NCBI GenBank assembly: GCA_037957365.1
Contig: JARHVA010002425.1
Location: 194,001 to 258,000, forward strand
Direction: 5' to 3'
Origin: Torreya grandis
Taxonomy: Eukaryota > Streptophyta > Pinopsida > Cupressales > Taxaceae
DNA length: 64,000 nucleotides
The translations under genes and the position numbers were made by a program. Shown in pieces: positions 35,601-43,480 of this stretch (position 1 is the stretch's first letter; each line of letters starts with the position of its first letter). The notes beneath the pieces were generated by a model. The model made no database searches. It had not been told where the DNA came from and worked only from the letters and a program-made list of their open reading frames with translations.

Positions 35601-37435
35601 ACTAGCTGAGATAGCCTCATCGCTGAATTCTAAAACTAGGGAATCAATGGAAAAAACCAATGGAACATCCCCAAGAAAGATGGTTCCAATTCAGGCTGGC
35701 TCAACCCTACAAAATCAATACAAGCAACTGCCTCCTCCTTCTCCTCACCACCCCTGTTAACCTCAAGAAAAGAAATGGTGCACCTATCAACCAGATGAGG
35801 TGAGAGAAGAGGGTTTGAGTCAATGATAGAAGAGCAACAGAAATCACCATAAAAGTGAAAAAGTCTAGCTGCATTCTTGCAATCAGGAAAGACTAGAATC
35901 TTCGGAGCCTTCACAAGGACCACCCTTTCTCCTGCCAACCTGGATCCGTTGCCATCCCCTTCTTAAACTGCCATTCATAGCAGCGTCTTCCAAAAACGTG
36001 CAATCACAGGCACCCCTTAAGTTTTTGGCACCACGGCCTGCAACTGCCCCTAGCTGTCTATGGAGCTCCCTAAGACTTTCTTTGCCCACCGTTGTTGCAT
36101 GTTCTTCTACCCTCACCATTTCCTTCACTGCGTTTGTCTTTGCCATCGCTGCTCTCCAATGTCATTTTTTGAACGACCTCCGGGGACACCCTGACACTAG
36201 TTAAATGGCATGATCATGATCCATTTTGGGAGGAAGTCCTTTTGGAATATCACCATAAACTAATGAATGATCCTGCACGATAGCTTGTAGATCTGGTATC
36301 GTAGACCCCTTTGGTGGTTGTGCCTATATTGAAAATAGTTAAGCCCTAAACCCATCCACTCCACTTTTTAGAATCCCAACCAAATGTGATATTAAATTAA
36401 TCCTTGACAACTAATAGGGCCATATATTGTCGCTTAAGGTATTTATTATTTTGTATTTATAACATCTATATTTAAACAGAATTCAGTAACTATTTAAATA
36501 GTATATTTTAAAAACATCCTAAAATTATTATAACTCTTTCGCTTCTTGCATTGCAAGGTCTATAGAAATATAACTGGACTATCTTGATTATATTTGTTTT
36601 TAGAGTACTTATATATCCTACACTTCACAATTTTATTATTTTATACGCTTTTACAATCATTAAATCATAAGTGATGACAAAAATATTTGATGTACATTTA
36701 TTTTAATGTTAATATAAACTATCTATGTTTGGTTTGTGGGGCAAATTCAAATGTTTGAATTATATGTATGGCATAATTCTGATAAATCTTGTAAAAACTT
36801 TATCTGTACAAAAAAAACTTGTCTCCTATCCGCAACCTCTCCCAACCCCGTTTCTCATCACATTGCTGTTGCAGCCGCGTTCCTTTGTCTCTCATTTCTT
36901 GCAACATATGGTCGGAGTGCAATATTTATGTTCAAATTTCAAAAATAATTAATTATATTTTAGGTCAAGTTTCCATTAGATTGATTTTGACGTTCATTGT
37001 AGGTCACAGTCCCATATTCAAATTTAAAATTCAAAAATCCCTATAAAGATTAAGGTCAAGTTTCTTTACTGTAAGTTACAGTCCAATATTTATTTAGATT
37101 CAAATACTATAAACACAGAATAATATTTTAGGTCAAGTTTCCACTAAGACTTGCTTCAATTTCCATTGTAGGTCAGTCCACCAACACTCGCAACAAAAAA
37201 GTTTAAGGTCACATTTTCGCCAATGTTAGGGCACAATAACACCTCTTGACGATAATTTTAAGGATAAAAAGCAGGTGATTTTTTTTTCAAAATAAGGGCT
37301 TACATATTTCTTACTGACCTGAAATCGGATCTTGATAACATCGAGAGGCGAGGTGACCGTCCGCGAGACGCCGCCGGCAAAGGCTCCGGCCAAAGAATCC
37401 ACTAGGGCTCTCCTCAGCTGCCCGGACTCCTCCAT
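11472..37435 (-). CDS. Mitochondrial thiamine diphosphate carrier-like protein (7 exons)
   Basis: A 330-residue member of the mitochondrial carrier family (SLC25), expected in the inner mitochondrial membrane. CDS = join of 37319-37435, 28249-28365, 23240-23351, 17995-18122, 12231-12383, 11951-12097 and 11472-11690, all minus strand; each intron has GT and AG ends and the frame stays open. Three repeats each carry the signature P-[D/E]-[K/R]: PLDVIK at residues 30-35, PFDLLR at 143-148, PLDVVK at 249-254. Each is followed by a G-rich matrix-helix motif: [32 protein letters not shown]. Length and sequence, including [52 protein letters not shown] and [13 protein letters not shown], agree from end to end with plant proteins annotated as thiamine diphosphate carriers, which bring the cofactor to matrix dehydrogenases. 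Substrate is inferred from family resemblance. There is no N-terminal presequence, as usual for the family. Confidence 0.93.
11691..11950 (-). other. Carrier gene intron 6 (260 bp)
   Basis: GT-AG intron with no insertions visible. Confidence 0.85.
11951..12097 (-). CDS. Carrier gene exon 6 (residues 210-258)
   Basis: 49 codons between an ATTTAG acceptor and donor GTAGGG. It encodes the variable linker between repeats 2 and 3 (rich in Ser, Glu, Lys), helix 5 ([18 protein letters not shown]) and the third signature PLDVVK. Confidence 0.92.
12098..12230 (-). other. Carrier gene intron 5 (133 bp)
   Basis: Short GT-AG intron, close to the minimum usual for plants. With intron 6 it contrasts sharply with the four long introns. 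Confidence 0.85.
12231..12383 (-). CDS. Carrier gene exon 5 (residues 159-209)
   Basis: 51 codons between acceptor GTACAG and donor GTATCT. It encodes the second matrix helix ([11 protein letters not shown]) and helix 4 ([20 protein letters not shown]). Highly conserved in the thiamine diphosphate carrier subgroup. Confidence 0.93.
12384..17994 (-). other. Carrier gene intron 4 (5.6 kb)
   Basis: GT-AG intron. Open frames inside are short and unrelated to known families. A TTTC microsatellite (CTTTCTTTCTTTCTTTATT) lies at about 16980-17000, next to a phrase also found in intron 3. I see no transposon coding sequence. Confidence 0.7.
17995..18122 (-). CDS. Carrier gene exon 4 (residues 116-158)
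   Basis: Starts with two bases completing Glu116 after acceptor TTACAG. It encodes helix 3 ([19 protein letters not shown]), the second signature PFDLLR and the start of the second matrix loop (ASQGEPK). Ends in phase 0 before donor GTATAA. Confidence 0.92.
18123..23239 (-). other. Carrier gene intron 3 (5.1 kb)
   Basis: GT-AG intron holding a 109-bp tandem duplication (20115-20332) and otherwise unrecognised AT-rich sequence. A plus-strand stretch at 22290-22340 reads as an Asp/Glu/Pro-rich peptide ([12 protein letters not shown]) that could be a transposase scrap, but nothing around it supports a family. A small TA/GT-rich tract lies near 22585-22640. Confidence 0.7.
20115..20332. repeat. 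109-bp tandem duplication in intron 3
   Basis: Copies start at 20115 and 20224 with GTACTTG-ATCTATTACC and each ends at TATCCTCGAGTCC. They share GGTCAATGCATA and GGCAATGATTCTTTC at the same spacing. A few substitutions and a small indel separate them. Confidence 0.85.
23240..23351 (-). CDS. Carrier gene exon 3 (residues 79-115 plus one base)
   Basis: Begins GGA CTG TGG after acceptor AATAG. It encodes [20 protein letters not shown] and then the end of helix 2. The exon ends one base into a codon before donor GTTTGG. That G joins AG of exon 4 to give Glu116. The phase shift fits the neighbouring exon exactly, which supports both boundaries. Confidence 0.9.
24951..26009 (+). pseudogene. Unrecognised broken ORF, antisense inside intron 2
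   Basis: Protein-like composition in overlapping plus-strand frames. From about 24984 ([19 protein letters not shown]) it is Lys/Ser/Glu-rich. After a frame change comes a helical, likely coiled-coil stretch ([18 protein letters not shown] and [16 protein letters not shown]), then a separate 155-codon frame from 25542 rich in Lys, Ser and Thr. A 146-bp tandem duplication inside it shifts the frame, since 146 is not a multiple of three. A CT-rich leader precedes it (24600-24980). The style, a charged coiled-coil ORF after a pyrimidine-rich leader, would fit ORF1 of a retroelement, but no diagnostic domain is visible and I found no flanking duplication. A captured host-gene fragment is possible. 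Confidence 0.4.
25221..25512 (+). repeat. 146-bp tandem duplication within the intron 2 ORF
   Basis: Copies begin at 25221 and 25367 with AACTCATCTCAATTGG and both run to AGAAATGGCATTCATAA. The two are nearly identical, so the event is recent. Its length breaks the reading frame. Confidence 0.9.
28249..28365 (-). CDS. Carrier gene exon 2 (residues 40-78)
   Basis: Too short to stand out as an open frame. Preceded by acceptor GATAG and followed by donor GTAAGG. It encodes VQLEPTT, a variable loop, then [19 protein letters not shown], the matrix helix after the first signature. Phase 0 at both ends; 117 nt. Confidence 0.9.
28430..30262. repeat. 92-bp degenerate tandem array, about 20 copies
   Basis: The phrase AGGTCACAGTCCAATATT recurs with spacing close to 92 bp, for example at 29798, 29887, 29979, 30071 and 30163, and earlier at 28552, 28642, 28762, 28853, 29026, 29124, 29214 and 29305. 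Roughly midway between them is a second phrase, AGGTCAAGTTTCC, so each unit has two AGGTCA-headed halves. Between the phrases run AATTC-ACTTTTATTGT and TTCAAAAATCACAATAAT. Copies are diverged. The array begins only about 65 bp from the exon 2 acceptor. Confidence 0.85.
30780..30799. repeat. CA microsatellite
   Basis: About nine to ten CA units within the left LTR; a shorter CA run sits at the same place in the right copy near 32207. Confidence 0.85.
32216..32760 (+). mobile_element. Possible solo LTR or nested insert with TATA box
   Basis: This stretch interrupts the right LTR block relative to the left one. It holds GGCTATAAATAC at about 32338, a good TATA-type box on the plus strand, preceded by short inverted ACTCGAGTTAG-type repeats and followed by a CAAGCCAAG-rich leader. 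No coding frame. Limits are uncertain. Confidence 0.35.
32749..32931. repeat. Direct repeat A, left copy (183 bp)
   Basis: Matches 36544-36722 in the same orientation: TTGCA-CATCTATGGAAATATAA, then TTTTTAGAGTACTTATATAT, then AATCATTAAATCATAAGT. No function visible. Confidence 0.7.
32941..33165. repeat. About 62-bp minisatellite, 3-4 units
   Basis: CTCCTAATAATATTATGAC recurs at about 32941, 32982, 33046 and 33108, each followed by TAACATTAGATTAA-TACAATATTGGA. The left LTR has a single copy of this segment, so it expanded only in the right LTR. Confidence 0.75.
33196..33207 (+). repeat. Left target-site duplication, 12 bp
   Basis: AACCAAATGTGA, next to the T-run marking the element's poly(A) end. 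Confidence 0.6.
33755..35283 (-). repeat. 750-780 bp direct duplication of the ORF1 3' half
   Basis: Copy A is 33755-34500 and copy B 34501-35283. They share TCACTCACTTCAAGACC near their left ends, ACCGGAATCCCCTGAGAG in the middle, and CCAAGTTGGGGCATCC further right. Copy B also carries an extra 40-bp tandem repeat (GAGATAGTTGTTCCA at 34660 and 34700). Copy B continues into the intact part of ORF1, while copy A is its detached repeat. Confidence 0.85.
34950..36146 (-). pseudogene. DUF4283 ORF1, broken by frameshifts
   Basis: Three minus-strand frames follow one another: 36146-35883, 35938-35636 and 35660-34950. The last, 236 codons, holds the DUF4283 core: [49 protein letters not shown], and [20 protein letters not shown]. 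Near its end is a zinc-knuckle-like [13 protein letters not shown]. The expected first Cys, two residues before FKC, is Trp, so the knuckle has only C-H-C left. A Glu/Gly-rich linker lies in the upstream frame. The role inferred from the family is RNA binding of a LINE ORF1 protein. It is dead, with frameshifts near 35900 and 35650. Confidence 0.75.
36378..36389 (+). repeat. Right target-site duplication, 12 bp
   Basis: AACCAAATGTGA, identical to 33196-33207, at the 5' end of the minus-strand element. Confidence 0.6.
36544..36722. repeat. Direct repeat A, right copy (179 bp)
   Basis: Second copy of the repeat at 32749-32931, 3.8 kb away, on the other side of the LINE-like insertion. Both could be ends of one older element into which the LINE jumped, or a duplicated flank. 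Confidence 0.7.
36905..37185. repeat. Detached part of the 92-bp array, about 3 copies
   Basis: The same two phrases (AGGTCAAGTTTCC and AGGTCACAGTCC) with the same spacing reappear here, in the same orientation, after 6.6 kb of inserted elements. The stretch ends about 130 bp from the exon 1 donor. Confidence 0.85.
37319..37435 (-). CDS. Carrier gene exon 1 (residues 1-39)
   Basis: ATG at 37435 in a GC-rich context (GCCGGAGGT before the ATG). The exon encodes the first transmembrane helix and the first carrier signature PLDVIK (residues 30-35). It ends after a complete codon in TTTCAG and is followed by donor GTCAGT. The open frame runs on into the intron, but family similarity stops exactly at this donor. 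Confidence 0.92.
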
Positions 37436-37544
37436 ACCTCCGGCTTAAACTTTTATTCCTTTAATAATAAAGTAGCAATGGTTAAATAAGATAAAATTTT
37501 CTCGATCTCTGAGCTGCAGCAGGGAGGGAGAAAAATTCCGCGGC

Positions 37545-37607
37545 TCAGAGGAATGAATTTGTTGAGAGTCCAAAAGAGTTTGGAATACAGAGGGCCGCCG
37601 AAACCAT
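37545..37607 (-). promoter_or_regulatory. Upstream ORF of 20 codons in the carrier 5' leader
   Basis: ATG at 37607, TGA at 37547-37545; the peptide starts MVSAALCIPNS. It ends 110 nt before the main ATG. If transcription starts near the TATA-like box, this uORF lies in the mRNA and could lower translation of the carrier. No other evidence of function. Confidence 0.4.
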
Positions 37608-37689
37608 TCACGGGGTTCCCCCGCACCGCCGTTGCCCGTGACTAAAGTTAGCTATCTCTGCACCTGCCCTCAGCCTGCGTGGAGAGAGA

Positions 37690-37695
37690 TTTAAA
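37690..37695 (-). promoter_or_regulatory. TATA-like box TTTAAA
   Basis: TTTAAA on the gene strand, 255 nt upstream of the ATG, in a GC-rich setting and followed by a CT-rich initiator-like region. It would give a leader of about 220 nt. Tentative. Confidence 0.35.
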
Positions 37696-37761
37696 CGGCG
37701 AGGGATTCGCGGCACGCGTGGAATGCCAGCGGACAGGGATATGTACGGACGAAGACCGTTA

Positions 37762-37881
37762 GCTACTGTTGTCAGGGCAAAAAATATTCGTTTCCCACTC
37801 TCTCTCGCTACTGTTGTCAGGGCAAAAAATATTCGTTTCCCACTCTCTCTCGCTACTGTTATCGGGGCAAAAAATATTCGA
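37762..37881. repeat. 45-bp direct repeats upstream of the carrier gene
   Basis: Copies start at 37762, 37807 and 37852 (the third is partial) with GCTACTGTTGTCAGGGCAAA followed by AAATATTCG and a CTCTCTCTC end. The first two are identical. They lie 327-446 nt upstream of the ATG, just above the putative TATA box. On the gene strand each unit gives GAGAGAGAG then CGAATATTTT. The 92-codon minus frame 37608-37886 is open only because the unit is 15 codons long. Confidence 0.9.
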
Positions 37882-37899
37882 TTCACAGACTCTGTCCAA

Positions 37900-39780
37900 T
37901 ACGCAAATATTTAATGGTTCTGCGCGGCTCGGGCCTACCGGCCATTTCCGCGATATGGATTGCCCTTCGAATTTTCAGAGAAGGCGGCGAGGACCAGTTA
38001 GGGTCGATATTTTAATATTCCTACGTGGCATTTCATTAGATTTTTTTATTGACGTTGAAATCATAGATATATAAAGATTTTAATAACGTTAATGACATTG
38101 GTATAGTTTACACAATATGAGATTGGAATAGTTTATAAGATCTTGAAAATAAGAAGTATAATTAAAGGAGTGAATAAATTATTAGGAAAAGAGAAGATTT
38201 GAATGATTAGATCTTAATTTAAAATTTTGTCTCTATTTTATTTTTGATGGGAACGTAATTATATGTATTAGTTTGTTTTTCTATTTTATGATATTTTATA
38301 TATTCTTTAGTGTTATGACATTGAGTTTAATAATTTCTTTATAAGGATATGGTATTTTGACTTTTTTAATCGTTGAGGATATTTGTTTTTGTTGAAGTAT
38401 AGCGCTATGCGATTTCATTTCATATACATTGAAATGCATCTCTATCATTCTAGGTTTTTGTCTTATGGATAGATATATACTGAAAGAGTGTATGGGACTC
38501 CGAGAACAAGAAGCATAATCGAAGGTGTGAAGAAGTCATCAAAAAAAGAGAACATTTTAGCAGTTGGACCTTGATTCAAAACCTTGTTGTTGTTCTGTGT
38601 TTGAAAGTTCATTCTCTTATTATAGATTTTGATCAGAAATTCTCCATTTTTTTTAATACTTTTTACTTCACATATGGTGGACATATGCATCTTTTGTACA
38701 TTGTCTAAGTATTTAGCTTGAAGGTCATCATACGCAGAGCACCACATAATACAATTTCATTTTATCTCAACCATACTTAATGTACAAAAAAGACATATCC
38801 TCTCTTCACTCTTTTTTTTTTAGGAATCTTTTATCTACCAGTCTCACAACAGGGATTGTGTGACCTATTTCTCAATTGAGCTATGAGCATCTTCATTCTC
38901 CATTTGATTTTTACCCCTATGTAGGTTTTTTGGTCATGTTCAAACGCTAAGTTGAATTAAGTCATGTAGTATTGCTTTTTCTTCTTAATTTGTTTTGTCC
39001 CCCTGCTTAGTTTAAACTTTTCCCTCACATAGTTTTTTATCTCTTGATTTGTCTCTTACAATTCGTGTATGTTAATATCCCACTTACCCGTCCATATTTT
39101 TTTCGTTTCATCCACATCTTCTTTCTTTTATTCAACACTTCTTTCATTACTGCGTTTGGCCACCTATCCTCCTTCCTAACCTCTTTTATTACTAACTAAG
39201 ATTCGGATTTTAATAACGTCCACATTGAAAAAATGGATATATATAATTATAGAATTAGTAATAAATAACAAAAGGAGGTTTAGAGAAATATTTTGATTTA
39301 TCGAAAGTCATTAAAAAAAAGTGAGAAATAGGATTAAATAGTGAGACAAACAAAACTCAATAAATTCAAAATAAACAAATTATTTATTTAATACAAGTTT
39401 TTGAAAGAGTAAAGTTGTTACCAAAAGATTAAAGACATTTTGAAAAAATTGTAGATATTAGAGATTTAATGCTTTTAGAGTTCATAAAAATTAGATATTG
39501 TGTTCCTATTTTTTAGTTCGATGTTTCATATCATCAATTATGATCTATCACAAGTTTCTTTTTCTCAATGATAGATCATGGTTGGTGCTCTCAAACGTCC
39601 AATTAAAAATAGGGATATAACATTTCCAAAAACTTTAACCTAAATTGTAGATACATAACTCATCGTAGACTTAAAAAAGGGGGACTAATTAAGATTCATG
39701 CATTATCTCTCCATTATCAACGGGGTCCTACGTTACAACAAACTTAATCAATACTTAATGGATGTGAGCGATCAATTTGT
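37900..39780. other. Intergenic upstream region, no gene seen
   Basis: AT-rich. Around 38140-38260 and 38495-38620 two diverged segments share the order AATAAGAAGTATAAT, AAAGAGAA-ATTT, TTGATT-AAA; an old direct repeat about 360 bp apart is possible. No coding sequence recognised. Confidence 0.45.
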
Positions 39781-40350
39781 AAATGCATAGCTATTTATAT
39801 ATGATTTTTCATGCTAGATTGAATGTGTGGCAAAGGAAATAAATGCTTCAATTTTGTTACAAATGACAAAATTAACTACATTCGTACTTCTTAATAAATT
39901 CTTTCAATAAATATGTAAGTACTTCTTATCAATTACATGTGAATTCTTTGACTTTTTTTTTTCTATATGTACTAAATATAAATGTGTATTTATAAACTTC
40001 TCAAATTAAGTCGACACATGAAGATAGGAAACGTCGATAAATTCAGGGCGAGGTAGGGGAGACCAAATGCATAGCTATTTATATATGACTTTTCGTGCTA
40101 GATTGAATGTGTGGCAAAGGAAATAAGTGCTTCAATTTTATTATAAATGTCGAAATTAACTACTTTCGCACCTCTTAATAAAAAAATTCAATAAAAAGGT
40201 TAGTACTCCTTATCAATTGCATGTGAATTCTTTGACTTTTATTTTTTTTATGTACTAAATATAAATGTGTGAATATAAACTTCTCAAATTAAGTCGACAC
40301 ATGAAGATAGGAAATGCTGATAAATCCAAAACAAGGTAGCGGAGACCAAA
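39781..40350. repeat. 284-bp tandem duplication
   Basis: Copies start at 39781 and 40065 with AAATGCATAGCTATTTATAT and both end at GGAGACCAAAT. Shared landmarks at equal spacing are GATTGAATGTGTGGCAAAGG, ACATGTGAATTCTTTGAC and AAGTCGACACATGAAGATAG. Point differences and small indels only. Confidence 0.9.
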
Positions 40351-43300
40351 TACACTATCACCAACGTCCACTTCATAACTATACATTGTACAATCCAATG
40401 CTTAACCTTAAAAAAAAAAGGAAAATGGAAAAAGAGAAAAGAAAGAAATGGAGGGGAAAAGAAAATGACAACACTTAAAAAAACAATACGTTAATAAGAA
40501 TCTACAAAAGTAAAGAAAGTGGACTTAATTCACTCGATCCGGTGATCAAATCTCCTTTACTATTGGTAATTGACATCTGAGATATCATAACTCCCCAAAA
40601 TCAAAAAAAGAAAACGACTATTATTATATAAAAAATCTAAAAAAAATACCTTAATATAATATAATTTTAAAACTATCCGTACCAAAATGAGGAGTATGTC
40701 GTCCAGGGAATGATAAGAGGGTTTTGGACGTTAATGGATTTGAACTCGGGTCTGGCGGCTCCCAACTGAAATTTTTCGCGAGTGTCAATTTTGTTAGAGA
40801 AGATGTTACCTAACAAAAACGAAAAGAATGGGACGAATTTTATATATATGTTTTTTAAAGGTGGGAGATTTAAGCATATTTATAAAAATTAAGGATACGC
40901 AATATTAAAATTTAAGAATATGGCAATGGCAATGGCATTTGTTAAAGGGGCTCAATTTTTTTTTGACATATTGTATCTCCCTTGCATCCTTTAATTTCAC
41001 AGAGAGTAAGTATTCATGTTACTATCTCTCTGTTAGATTATGTAAGCTACTAACGTGGCTTGTAGTTGTCTTTAATGTTAATTATATAAATGTTGACAAA
41101 GGATTTATCGTCGATGATGGTACAAAAATGTTTGACGTGTTTAGTACAAACGTCGTTAAATGTAATGTTAGAAATATTTTGTATTAATGTTCACATGTGT
41201 GAGTAAATATAAAATAATGTATTGTGTATGTGGATAAGATGTGAGAACAACTCACGCAAAATAATAATGAGTGATTCTAAGTCTTAATAGAGTTTTGTGA
41301 GAGAATTTAGGGGTTTGTTGATAACCATAAACTCTTAGTTTGTAGGAGATCTCTGTGTATACAAATATGCGTCATATTATGAATAAACTAAAATGTGATT
41401 TCTATTATATTCAATTTGTAGTTTAAATATTTTATGGTTGGCTTTTATGTACTTTGGACTAAATCCTATTAGTGGTGTTAGAGCAAGGAATTGACAATGA
41501 GAGTCTTGAAAAAAAATCAAGAGTAATGGGAAAAAATATTATGTGAAGAGTTTTGTTTTGTATATGGTTGAGGAAGTCTATGTACAAGATTTAAATGGTC
41601 CATAATTACCCTTGTTTTTTTGGTTCGCTTGTATTTGCTAGTTCATCCATTCCTTTCTATATATTTTTACCTAGTTATTGCGCAATATAATGTGTTGAAA
41701 TGCCTAGTACACAACCAACATGTGCTAGCTAGAAAGTATTTTGTTGTGAGAAATTTATCCTTCTCGATTCTACAGGGTGTAAGTTTTGCGTGCAACTATG
41801 TTGACAATATGTGTTAGTCTTATCTGGAGATTATTATGTTAGAATTTATGCCATTTCTATCATTCTTTTTAGTATGTATAACAGATTTGTTAGCGTCTCA
41901 GATTGCACCGTAGTTAAAAGTAGAAGTGTTCAAGTCCTACTCTCAAACCTGGACTAACATGGGAATGGTCTAAGGTTGTGGGTTGCCTATATCTAGACCA
42001 GAACTCTAGGTTTTTTTACGAGGCTAACTCCTCTGATGCATCATTTTAGACCTTTGATTCTAAAACCTAAAACTGGTTGGGATGAAAAGGGGCAAGACAT
42101 TTGCATAAAGTAAAACCTATTCTAAGCTACGATGATACACCAAGAATTTAACAGACTCACTGTTAGGCTTAAACTCTTTAACACGTTAATGGAATATGAA
42201 AATAATGCAATGCTCACTATGCTTTCTCTGCAACAATATTTTGTATAGAGGTCTATTTGAAGCACTCATAATAGGAAGCAGTGAAAATAAGGTCTAGTTA
42301 AAGACACTTAAGTTCATCTATCCACTATATCCTTGAGAGATCAACACTGAGACACACTATATGACCTACAAAGAAGATTTATAGCACCTAGGTTGGGTTT
42401 GGGCATATAAAAGGAAGATAATAGTCACATTTACATATTAAACAAACATAGAACACTAAATACAGATTAGTAAAATGACTTCAAAATGCTCTATTCACTA
42501 CTATAAGAGGTGTCGAATATAATTTTGGCAGAGTCTAATCGTACCAGCCTGAGGGTTACAAAATAATAGTTCGAAGGCTATACTTATAGCAGAAAAGAAG
42601 CAAGAGAAAGGGAGTTTTGGCATTCCAAAGGGAATCAAATGAATTCAAAATAATTTGAAAAGTTGTTACAATTACCCTTGTAAAAATGCTCATTCAGACC
42701 ATTTGATTGATCGAGGTCACCCCAGTCTGTTGCATCATTACAATATCTTCCCTATGATCTTCCATGGTGGCTGCAATAGTGGGATCAAGTCATTTTCATT
42801 TCTCATGATTTGAAATTGCTTATGACTAGTTTGTGATGTGTGTCCAAGAGGGGAGAAAGGTCACTTTCTATGTAGATGGCTTTGGTGATGATCATTGAAG
42901 CTCTATGTGTCTTACTTTGTAGGCTCCTAATGACATTGTATGATCCTAAAATATTCATTCCTAGCCCTAACTAAAATGTGCTCGAGCTTGGCTCCATCAT
43001 GATTGCTTGCCTTAGTCAAAAATTGACTCTTCGACCTCTGCTTAAGTCACTTGGGCTCTCCTTTGTTCTAATTGGTCATAAAAAATTTACCCAAATTCTT
43101 GATTCACACCATTGGATTGGCCTGTGCATGGATGCCTGTAAGCCATCAATCTTCTACTAGTTTAATGCATCTTTGGCACTTGTCATGCACACATTCGCCC
43201 TTGAGATTCACCAACCTCTTAACCTCCATGCACCTTTGGATCTGTTTGTGAGATCATGCCACCTGACATCCCTGCATTGGTTTTTGGTTTTGGCCTTTAT

Positions 43301-43480
43301 AAGAACATGACACTTGTCAGTCCCATGTGTTTTCTGATTATTTGACTCATCTCATGTTATTGGATTGAGATGTGTGTTCAATCGTAGACCATTGATCCTG
43401 TTGGGACCCATTGTTTGAAAGCCAATGGCTAGTTTGTGAGCTTAAAATTGACGTCCTCGCTCCCATCAAATGACATTCAC
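40351..43480. other. Intergenic, no gene recognised
   Basis: AT-rich sequence with short frames (for example plus 40939-41187) that resemble nothing I know. No RT, transposase, tRNA or splice-linked coding pattern is apparent. Confidence 0.4.

Larger units (their letters stand above)
33196..36389 (-). mobile_element. ORF1-only LINE-like element in intron 1, with TSD
   Basis: AACCAAATGTGA occurs at 33196-33207 and at 36378-36389. Just inside the left copy the plus strand has a run of eight or more T, the poly(A) tail of an element on the minus strand. The 3.2 kb between hold a DUF4283-like ORF1 in pieces (from about 36146 to 34950), a direct duplication of ORF1's 3' part (34501-35283 versus 33755-34500), and a non-coding tail. 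No reverse transcriptase or endonuclease frame is present. It lies in the gene's sense orientation. Structure and content parallel the element at 7764-9307, but the sequences are not near-identical. Confidence 0.65.
28366..37318 (-). other. Carrier gene intron 1 (9.0 kb)
   Basis: GT-AG intron made almost wholly of repeats: a 92-bp tandem array at each end (28430-30262 and 36905-37185), and between them an LTR-type element and an ORF1-only LINE-like element. Removing the insertions leaves an ancestral intron of about 2.3 kb dominated by the array. Confidence 0.8.

Noticed and set aside
37608..37886. 92-codon minus-strand frame just upstream of the carrier gene
   Set aside because: The open frame and its repeated peptide arise from 45-bp units (a multiple of three) in the promoter; no gene structure supports it.
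41885..41990. tRNA- or SINE-like stretch (GTTCAAGTCC B-box-like word after GTAGTTAAAAGTAG)
   Set aside because: Only one box is convincing, no cloverleaf can be drawn and no tail or flanking duplication is visible.
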